Below are positions 53,001 to 58,701 of a stretch of DNA of 58,701 bases, in pieces. The DNA is taken from NCBI GenBank assembly GCA_036653595.1, contig JAVVTQ010000009.1, positions 1 to 58,701 of the forward strand, read 5' to 3'. Source of the stretch: JAVVTQ01 sp036653595 (GTDB lineage Bacteria; Bacillota; Clostridia; Oscillospirales; Ruminococcaceae). Every line of letters starts with the position of its first letter. Positions within the stretch are counted from its first letter, which is position 1. Position numbers and translations under genes: made by a program. The notes below the pieces were generated by a model. That model did no database searches and was not told the DNA's origin. It saw nothing but the letters and a program-made list of their open reading frames with translations.

Positions 53001-56000
53001 GCGCCGTCTCCTCCAGCGTATAGGAAATTACATTTCTGTTGACATCGTAAATCGGCAGGTTGTCCCATGTATATTTTCCGTTGTATCCTTCTGCACCCGC
53101 TTGGGTTCCCGCGCTTGAGTGGATATTGACCTGCGTGCTTATGCCAGTGAGCTGTGCAGTGACATCGCCCGATGAGGACACAGCCTTGAGCTTGACTACG
53201 GCGCTTTCCGGGCGCTGTGTCGCCGCAAACTCGTCCCCGCCCCAGCTCTTTGTGACGGTCAGCTTTTGCACGACACGCGCAGAGGTGGACACAGTGTTGG
53301 AGACTCGCGCATACTTTGTATCTCCGTTTGCGCTTATCAATTGAGCAGTATTGCTGAAAGTGCTGTTTACGGACAGATTTGCCGGAACATCAGCTGTGAA
53401 GGTGACCTTTGCCACGCCATATGGCGCTATGCTCGGGATTGTCCATTCCAGCGTTCCGCTGCTGTTGCTGCCGCCGTCGTTTACCGCAATGTTTACAAGT
53501 CCTGCCGGCACGACGTCGCGCACAACCAAATTTTTCATCTCAGACAGTGATGCATTTTCGAGATATATGCTGTATGTCAGCCTTTCGCCGCAAAAAGCGG
53601 TCGTCTTGTCAACGGTTTTCGTCACTCCCGGGGGATTTCCGACGACAACCGTCGTCACCTCTCGAGAGGTCGTGTCATTTCCATTCGCTGTCAAAATTGC
53701 TTTGTTTCTTATTATTGCATCGTCAGGCAGAGTGCTGTCCACAATGGCATTCACCGTGAATACCATGGATTTACCGACTTCAAGTGTCGGTATTGTCCAT
53801 GTCACCTTTCGTGACACACCGTCATAGTTTCCGCCTCCTGTAGCCGAGACAAAGGTAAGCCCCGCGTCCATGATATCCGAAACTGACGCCGCTGTAATTG
53901 TGGCACCCGTGTTATTTGTAACTGTTATGCGGTAGGCAATCTGTGTTCCCAGGCCTTGCTCCACGGCCGCTTTGTCTACCTCTTTAAAAATCAAGTCGGA
54001 GGCGCTGAGTGTGATTTTTCCGTTGTTTCCCAGCCGCACACTCATATCGCCCAGATTAAATGTACCCGTGTAGTAATTCGGCTCGGAGCCTGTGTCATTG
54101 CTCAGCTTTTGCTGCGTCACACTTTTATAAGAGGAATAACCGCTGGCAAACGCAACGTTTTCGCCCGCCACGACAGCCGCCGAACTCTTTTGAACGCATC
54201 CTGAAATTGAATCCACCATATCAGCTGTTATCAAAACTGCATCTTTCAGTGAGCCGACATCGCCGGAGTCATAGTTGAGCGCTGCTGAATCTGCCATTTT
54301 TCTTGTCACATACACACCGTTGAGCGTCTGGCCTACTTGTGCATTTGTAACTGCTGTGCCGACAAAATATGTCTTGTGCGCCTCCAGCTTTGCGCGGCTT
54401 ATGTCGCTGATATTCATCACAACACTGCCTGAGGATGGGTCGGTGATATAGTAATAGGGATTGTCCTTTGTCGGCGTAAACACAGCTTTTGAGGACGAGA
54501 CTGCTGCCGCTGCACTGCCTGTGAACAAATTGGCATAATAGACATCTGACATGAGCTTTTCCGCGTCAAGCGCCTTTTGCGAAAGCCCGACCTGATACAC
54601 AATTCTTATCGGAAGCGCGGAATTGTATAGAAGCGACGGATTATTTATGTCCTTAAACTCAAAAAGAGGGAGCAGGTTGTTTGGAATATCCCATTCAACC
54701 GTCTGTTCACCGCCGGCGGCAGTCCTCACCACTGCGGTCAGTCCCTTGAAGTCTTTATATGAATATGTGAGAACATCTTGACCGCCGGACTGCGTCTTTA
54801 CGGGGGCCTCCGGCAGATAGTTTACGCCGGTAATTTGCAGCAGCGGATCACTTTTAATCTCAATCCCATGTCCCAGCACGTCTGTGAATTTAACCGCGTA
54901 CCCTCCCACGGCCAAAACAGGAGATGCCACGGCTTTTGTCGCGGTGGCCACTTCAATTGCAAGTGTGTCAAACGCACTTTTTAGCTCATCAGTGGTTTTT
55001 GCGAAATAGCAGTAGGCGTCGGCATATGTGAAATCATTCGCATATGAAGCATATTCCGGCGGAGCGGCGGCGACAGAATTCACTATCTGGTCGTGCACAG
55101 AAGTGGCATAGGCATTTCCATTTGTGGCATAATTTGCCACCCATGAGGGCTTTAGCAGCGCCTTTGCAAGGCCGTTTTTCGCAATTGTATCGTCAAGAGA
55201 GTCAATTCCCAGTCCTATATTAAAGAATTTTGTGACCGTTTTTCCCGTGTTGTATTTCGTATAGGCCGCATCCAGTCTGTTCTTCTGGTACATCGCGGTC
55301 AGTATTGTAAGCGCAGTGTACTGCTCTGTTCCGTCGTTGCCATATGCCAGCCTGTCCGCAGGAAGCGCCAGATCTTGCTGTGTTCCGTACCATTTTGTGC
55401 TTACTCCGGCAGCAGCGCCATCAGTCAGAAGAAGGACAAACGGCTGACGCTCTCCTCCTGTGGCCGCCGACTCAGCGGCGATGTTTTTCACAAGCAAATC
55501 TATGCCGTATTGTATGCCTTCCTGAGAGTTTGTTCCCCCATCGACATCCACTGACACAGACGGCGATATAACCCCGTCCGCCGTTTTGACGGTTGCACTG
55601 TTGTACACAAGGTACTTACCGTTGGCAATCCCCGGATATGAGCCCAGAGGAAGCAGCACTGACGAATTATTACTCCAGCCCTTTTTTTCAGTCCCCAAAG
55701 AATTGCTTGTCGTGAAAGTTGTGACGGCTACGCGGTTTCCCGGGTTTGCATCCATAATAACCTTGATCGCGTCGTTTGCCGCATTGACCATCGCCTGTGT
55801 GCGGGTCATGCTGCCCGTCACTCCGGCTGTTGATATCTTATTGCTCTCCATAGAGCCGGTGACGTCGAGAATGAGCACCACGTCTGCCGCTGTATTGTAG
55901 GATACCGAGGTTGTGGTAGTGATATATTGCTGTGCGAGAGCAGAGAGCATAATATTGAAATTTCCTTTTTTCGGCGCCGGAATCAGCATTTCGACTCCGC

Positions 56001-56268
56001 TGCCCAAAAGCGCACTTGTAGAGACGGACTTATCGGTCCAAACCTTTCCGTCGTCTGATGACGCTCCAAAGTGGCCGATGCCGGGTGCAGTCTCGGAAAT
56101 ATTGTACGTCGTGGGGTCATGTGTGAGTGCAGCAGTATAAGAACCGAGACTTGCCAGAACCGTGCTTGTGGCGGCATTTACCTCCGTCAAGGGGAGCATC
56201 ACAAGTGTCAGTATTGCCACAATAGCGGCAATACACCTTATGCCTGCGCTCTTATTTTTCATTCGCAT
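50038..56268 (-). CDS. Giant cell-wall-anchored surface protein (vWA, DUF11-like, seven Cna-B repeats)
   Basis: 2076 residues from ATG 56268. Signal peptide (about 1-33). A vWA domain (about 125-400) has the MIDAS motif DVTGS, a metal site for ligand binding. Two DUF11-like beta domains (starting near 760 and 885) follow. Seven Cna-B-like repeats start near residues 1003, 1133, 1261, 1393, 1521, 1646 and 1774, spaced about 125 residues. The pattern is VxKxWxG ... YxWxxLP ... IEExP ... ITNTY. A Pro-rich insert lies in repeat seven (about 1813-1835). The C-terminus is SPKTG (about 2039), a hydrophobic helix and a basic tail: a sortase signal with Ser in place of Leu. Pilin-like or adhesin function is inferred; no sortase gene is in the window. 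Confidence 0.9.
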   Translation of the reverse strand: MRMKNKSAGIRCIAAIVAILTLVMLPLTEVNAATSTVLASLGSYTAALTHDPTTYNISETAPGIGHFGASSDDGKVWTDKSVSTSALLGSGVEMLIPAPKKGNFNIMLSALAQQYITTTTSVSYNTAADVVLILDVTGSMESNKISTAGVTGSMTRTQAMVNAANDAIKVIMDANPGNRVAVTTFTTSNSLGTEKKGWSNNSSVLLPLGSYPGIANGKYLVYNSATVKTADGVISPSVSVDVDGGTNSQEGIQYGIDLLVKNIAAESAATGGERQPFVLLLTDGAAAGVSTKWYGTQQDLALPADRLAYGNDGTEQYTALTILTAMYQKNRLDAAYTKYNTGKTVTKFFNIGLGIDSLDDTIAKNGLAKALLKPSWVANYATNGNAYATSVHDQIVNSVAAAPPEYASYANDFTYADAYCYFAKTTDELKSAFDTLAIEVATATKAVASPVLAVGGYAVKFTDVLGHGIEIKSDPLLQITGVNYLPEAPVKTQSGGQDVLTYSYKDFKGLTAVVRTAAGGEQTVEWDIPNNLLPLFEFKDINNPSLLYNSALPIRIVYQVGLSQKALDAEKLMSDVYYANLFTGSAAAAVSSSKAVFTPTKDNPYYYITDPSSGSVVMNISDISRAKLEAHKTYFVGTAVTNAQVGQTLNGVYVTRKMADSAALNYDSGDVGSLKDAVLITADMVDSISGCVQKSSAAVVAGENVAFASGYSSYKSVTQQKLSNDTGSEPNYYTGTFNLGDMSVRLGNNGKITLSASDLIFKEVDKAAVEQGLGTQIAYRITVTNNTGATITAASVSDIMDAGLTFVSATGGGNYDGVSRKVTWTIPTLEVGKSMVFTVNAIVDSTLPDDAIIRNKAILTANGNDTTSREVTTVVVGNPPGVTKTVDKTTAFCGERLTYSIYLENASLSEMKNLVVRDVVPAGLVNIAVNDGGSNSSGTLEWTIPSIAPYGVAKVTFTADVPANLSVNSTFSNTAQLISANGDTKYARVSNTVSTSARVVQKLTVTKSWGGDEFAATQRPESAVVKLKAVSSSGDVTAQLTGISTQVNIHSSAGTQAGAEGYNGKYTWDNLPIYDVNRNVISYTLEETAPNYTTSYSGSATSAAVPITFISGIADVRILNTYNGATEKVSLTANKIWSGFAPTLPESISVKLSAKSNGVDITSNLPPEIASTVKIFRKSGTPTSDNGFGNTFIWNNLPKNYKGSPIIYSIEETPLNPDFSVSYSGSAAATGEISFNTNTATGVITNKYTGAAGGELGVNVIWAGDVNSAPPTGVSMSLTATAGGADITKLLPNNVHTNVLVNVAAGTQANDIGFGNAYKWEKLPGYYGEQPISYRIEQKTPAGYMVAYGGAAGPGGEITFGPSPTVDFTANATVTNTFVAAGAFYSRLGVTKVWSGFSPSLPDAVTIKLKASTASGNDVTATLMTGMDFVVTLKREGGIQAGAVGYNNTYAWSNLPKFHKGENVTYAIEELPQAGFSTTYSGDIDTNSGIIKFGAGDTASATVTNTYSGADAGLSLTINKLWGGYTSVLPGSVTVGLSAIANNTDITASLPKSISTAVVINGAKGTQTADVGYGDTYVWPRLPMYFNGSLISYKISETPIADYVTSYSGSADTSGTISFVGGSAAANITNTYSSTVEYYTSLTVTKQWSGFSPTLPSFVNVVLTASAGGADVTSMLPTTVKTAVNIHGENKVPTPDDGYNGTYTWSNLPKHYAGKPIVYAISENPLPAGFTAAYSDAANANGEITFDTAAKASAKITNTYTGAPTGRIIKLDIIWVGTDANRPAGVSVTLEAQLAKKAAAGGRMMAPPDRAAQAPNPSTLPNPPNPPNPPPGANVKIPMPSNIHTDIYINRAAGGAQDKAVGFDNTYTWAILPRYYNGEEISYSITQAPAGKRYSIAYGGAANSTGAIDFGTSDSVRATVTNTYSPVALGTITINNTSTSSQTFKHFVSFKYVLEPFQCHIDGVAVPVAQGSNFVLDIVGSGTIRVTNVPVDTRFRVEQADVGKALITKGTRSEEGLLKDYGGNAVVNFASGPKASPKTGDNSQLWMWACLASISAVASIMFIRGYRHTKCKRHYK

Positions 56269-56780
56269 GCGGCCCCTTTCGCGAGAGCATATTTTAATAA
56301 TCGTAACACATGTATATATCCCCTACGCATTCAAAGCTGGGATATTGAAGCACTTTTACCAATATTTTGAAATATTTACTTGTAGTTATTATATATTAAT
56401 GGCAATTTGTTATCAAGTGTTTTGGTGCGAAGTTTCAACATGGGACTATTTTTGCTTCTACTCACATACCGGAAATACTTTCATTGATAATGTGCATTTT
56501 AGGAAAACAGCCGCGCGATACACACAAGCCTTATATAAGACGCCTCTCGCTTCGCTTCTTCGCCTAGCTTCGCGCTTTGAGGAAATGTGCTATAGCAGCC
56601 CCGAAGCTGCGCTTCGAGAACGTTTTCCTGCAATTTGCCTAAGCTTCGCTTCGTCTCGCATCTTTGACAACGACTATCGCTTCGCGGTAGAAATTGTGCT
56701 ATAATAACTGCATTGGAAAATTTCTTGTGTTTTGCAGATTTTGCAATTACTTTTATAAAATTATGGAGGAATCGTCTAAG
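56269..56780. other. 512-bp intergenic region rich in GCTTCG
   Basis: Upstream region of the surface protein and of the small membrane gene. GCTTCG occurs six times direct and once inverted between about 56549 and 56684, giving hairpins such as CGAAGC-TGC-GCTTCG. The sequence TGTGCTATA is repeated at 56586 and 56695; the second copy is an extended -10 (TGCTATAAT, 56697-56705). No gene with a usable start was seen. Confidence 0.5.
56697..56705 (+). promoter_or_regulatory. Extended -10 promoter element
   Basis: TGCTATAAT with the TG extension, 76 bp before the start of the small membrane protein; no good -35 at the usual distance. Confidence 0.5.
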
Positions 56781-57128
56781 ATGGACTATTTTGATCTGCT
56801 GATTGCCCTCAGCCTGCTTTATTTTGGAGTCAATGCCTTGATGGCTTGTGCCAAGCTAAACAAGACAGGTGTTCTTTTCGAAAACAAAATGCTATATCCA
56901 ACCGACTGCGATTACACGAAATGCAAGGACCCCGCCGCTTTTATCAAGTTTATGTCTCCGCGCATGGTCGTGTTCGGGGTGATTGCACTTTTGGAGGCGG
57001 GCATAGGCATTCTCAACATGTACTACCCATCTGTGCAGTACATCTATTTTGCAGTCATGGGTTTATTTCTCTGCGTGCTTATCTGGTTTGGGATTTCGAC
57101 GCGTCAGGCATCGCAGAAGTTTTGGTGA
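56781..57128 (+). CDS. Small membrane protein, function unknown
   Basis: 115 residues from ATG 56781 (GGAGG about 11 bases upstream); an in-frame ATG at 56763 lacks a ribosome binding site. Three hydrophobic helices (about 2-20, 60-78, 85-108) and a loop with two Cys (DCDYTKCKD, about 41-49). No family recognised. Same composition as the core genome, unlike the methyltransferase that follows. Confidence 0.55.
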   Translation: MDYFDLLIALSLLYFGVNALMACAKLNKTGVLFENKMLYPTDCDYTKCKDPAAFIKFMSPRMVVFGVIALLEAGIGILNMYYPSVQYIYFAVMGLFLCVLIWFGISTRQASQKFW

Positions 57129-57475
57129 TTAGTCCGGCCGCAATTGACTGTGCTTTTCACTTCTCAATATAAGACCGCCTGCGTGTAGCGTGCGCCGGTG
57201 GTTTTTTTGAGGATAAATGACATAGGAATTGAGGGATTGAGTTCGTTTGCGTTCTGATTCGTTCAAGCGCGCACACCCTTTCCATTTGCGATTTGATAAG
57301 GTGTTGGCATAAGATTGCTCGCAAATATAGAGCAGCGAAATCACCGTTGTCTGGGAGATAGCTGCAAATACAGTTGTGTGAAATATGAAGGTATTGCAGC
57401 AGAATCGCACCGCAAGAAATTAGCGGGACTGTTGGTGAGGCTTTTAGGAAAATTTATAATTTGTGAGGTGATAAT
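57129..57475. other. 347-bp stretch without a gene
   Basis: Holds the methyltransferase promoter at its end (57432-57460). Otherwise no repeats, hairpins or ORFs with a ribosome binding site were seen. Composition shifts toward AT along this stretch. Confidence 0.5.
57432..57460 (+). promoter_or_regulatory. Promoter of the methyltransferase gene
   Basis: TTGGTG (57432-57437), 17-bp spacer, TATAAT (57455-57460). The predicted leader is only about 10 bases but includes GAGGTGAT before the GTG start. Confidence 0.6.
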
Positions 57476-58171
57476 GTGAAAAATGCCATTATTCAACAAT
57501 GGGATAATGCTGCTGAAAATTATACTTTATCACAAGAACAATCAGGATTTGTTGAAATAAACAAGAAGTTAGTTTGTGACAGATTCAAAAAATTCAACGA
57601 TCAAACCATTTTGGATTTAGGGTGTGGGTATGGTTGGTATACAAATTATCTTTCTTCAATTGGGGGTAATGTTATAGGTTGTGATGGCTCTTCAAAAATG
57701 ATTGGCATAGCCAATAACAAATACCCTAAATGTAGGTTTGATACAGTTGATATCGAAAAAACACTACCCTATGTAAATAGTTATTTTGATATTGTGTTTT
57801 CCAATCAGGTGTTAATGGATATTTGCAATTTTAGTGGTGTCATTGATGAATCACATCGAATATTGAAAAATGGTGGCCTTTTTTATTTTTCTATAGTTCA
57901 TCCTACTTTTTATGATTGCCATTGGGAACTGGACGAAAACGGTTTTAGAAAAAACAAAATAATGTCAAGGTATTTATCGAAATACAGTTTTGAAAATGAA
58001 TTTTGGGGCACAACAACACATTACCATAGAACTATAAGTGATTATTTAAACACAGCAATAGAAAAAGGGTTCATTCTAAAAAAACTTTGCGAGCCTATTT
58101 CTTACGATGGCGTTACAAAATCTAAAGAATTTCCTTTGTTTTTATTTGTAGAATTACTTAAACAAAGCTAA
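57476..58171 (+). CDS. Class I SAM-dependent methyltransferase
   Basis: 231 residues from GTG 57476 (GAGGTGAT upstream). Rossmann-fold motif I ILDLGCGYG (about 45-53), motif II-like acidic residue in VIGCDGS, and FDIVFSNQVLMDI for motif IV. No substrate-specific domain. Codons are much more AT-rich than the neighbours, suggesting horizontal acquisition. Substrate unknown; small-molecule methylation is most typical for this size. Confidence 0.85.
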   Translation: MKNAIIQQWDNAAENYTLSQEQSGFVEINKKLVCDRFKKFNDQTILDLGCGYGWYTNYLSSIGGNVIGCDGSSKMIGIANNKYPKCRFDTVDIEKTLPYVNSYFDIVFSNQVLMDICNFSGVIDESHRILKNGGLFYFSIVHPTFYDCHWELDENGFRKNKIMSRYLSKYSFENEFWGTTTHYHRTISDYLNTAIEKGFILKKLCEPISYDGVTKSKEFPLFLFVELLKQS

Positions 58172-58194
58172 TGAAAATAAGCTTTATAAAGTGC

Positions 58195-58238
58195 AAAAAG
58201 AGCTGCTAGATTACAAAAATCTAATAGCTCTTTTCTTT
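58195..58238 (+). terminator. Terminator of the methyltransferase gene
   Basis: AAAGAGCT-TAGATT/AATCTA-AGCTCTTTT stem with a small internal mismatch, followed by CTTTT. Confidence 0.8.
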
Positions 58239-58340
58239 TGAATAATATCCAAATGCTGTCAATACGTTGTCACGCACTACTTTTCACTCAAAAAAGTTAG
58301 TGTTCATGCGGGTTTGTGGTCTTGATTTTAGGTTAAATTT

Positions 58341-58451
58341 TTATTCCCACTCGGCAAATCTGTTCTTGTAACGTGATATTTGAGGTATTTTAGGCGGCTT
58401 TTTGTGCAGATATTCCTGTATTTCCACCTCGTATTTGGAGTGTTCAAGTTT
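58341..58451 (-). pseudogene. C-terminal remnant of an unidentified gene
   Basis: 36 protein-like residues (EVEIQEYLHKKPPKIPQ, then RYKNRFAEWE) end at a TAA (58341-58343) but are cut upstream by an in-frame stop (58452-58454). There is no start or ribosome binding site. It looks like the tail of a larger protein, possibly from a mobile element, but I cannot name it. Confidence 0.4.
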
Positions 58452-58506
58452 TCAGTATCAAAATAGTAGCACAAGTAAAATCTCAAATTAAAGGCACCCC
58501 AAGTTT

Positions 58507-58701
58507 TTACGCTTTTTGACTAGAGAATATAAATACTTCCGTCAACTTATTAAATATTGCATTTTCTAATTTTGTTTTTAAAATACGGATATTGTCATAT
58601 CTATTGGCATTATCCTTAAACCATAACAAAATATCACTTTGCTTGATGACCTCAATTTCCTCATCTTTCAAATTTTTAAGAATATTATCATACCAGTTTT
58701 C
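58507..58701 (-). CDS. C-terminal part of an unidentified AT-rich gene (start beyond the window)
   Basis: 64 residues open to the right edge, with stop TAA at 58507-58509. Hydrophilic, rich in Asn, Asp, Lys and Ile, with a WFKDNANRYDNI segment. Strongly AT-rich, like the methyltransferase, so part of the same accessory region. No family recognised. Confidence 0.5.
   Translation of the reverse strand, partial: ENWYDNILKNLKDEEIEVIKQSDILLWFKDNANRYDNIRILKTKLENAIFNKLTEVFIFSSQKA

Noticed and set aside
50940..53300. Repetitive DNA that might be a CRISPR or satellite array
   Set aside because: The periodicity of about 385 bp is that of diverged protein repeats in the surface protein gene; the DNA copies are not identical.

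Overview
The window looks like a chromosomal segment of an anaerobic Gram-positive bacterium of the Clostridia (Firmicutes). The lineage is inferred from gene content: the redox repressor Rex, a zinc-type L32, TepA next to an FtsK/SpoIIIE translocase, the DUF512-der-plsY cluster, a DUF6514 protein, a complete Opp operon and a sortase-type surface protein. Ribosome binding sites are strong, GTG and TTG starts are common, and several near-consensus sigma-A promoters (17-bp spacers) can be read directly. No citrate synthase, sortase, CRISPR array, rRNA or complete insertion sequence was seen.

Left edge (1-2.66 kb): the end of an integrated element. It holds a partial gene, two unrecognised small membrane proteins and a tyrosine recombinase that reads into the 3' end of a chromosomal tRNA-Leu(GAG). 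A 12-bp tandem repeat and a bidirectional terminator lie at the junction. The rest of the element is to the left of the window.

Core housekeeping block (2.7-25.8 kb, nearly all minus strand): DUF6514 protein, RmuC, a zinc-ribbon membrane protein, plsY-der-DUF512 protein, rpmF, a small P-loop protein with pgi, a penicillin-binding DD-carboxypeptidase divergent from mtaB (plus strand), the oppABCDF peptide importer with an attenuator between oppA and oppB, a ComEC-like metallo-beta-lactamase protein with DUF3006, then ftsK/spoIIIE, uppP and tepA.

26.0-30.8 kb (plus strand): aconitase, isocitrate dehydrogenase, Rex, thymidine kinase and a PPC/DUF296 protein form one apparent operon. Its promoter -10 box is overlapped by a partial Rex operator, which suggests NADH/NAD-responsive autoregulation of the oxidative TCA branch.

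30.9-45 kb: a sugar block (GH2 enzyme, MFS transporter, CorA-like transporter, unknown membrane protein); an unknown exported or membrane protein; a barnase-barstar pair directly downstream of a thiol-redox cassette (rhodanese lipoprotein, small membrane protein with a CxxC motif, CcdA, TlpA-like); galT; a TetR regulator convergent with a protein that looks like a radical SAM enzyme stripped of its iron-sulfur cysteines; and a divergent MarR/MATE pair.

45-56.3 kb: a GGDEF cyclase, a GGDEF-EAL phosphodiesterase, an M20 peptidase and a 2076-residue surface protein (vWA, two DUF11-like, seven Cna-B-like repeats, SPKTG anchor). The two c-di-GMP enzymes next to a giant adhesin suggest surface attachment control, but no direct regulatory link is visible. 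The right end (56.3-58.7 kb) is AT-rich and accessory: a small membrane protein, a methyltransferase, a gene remnant and one partial gene.
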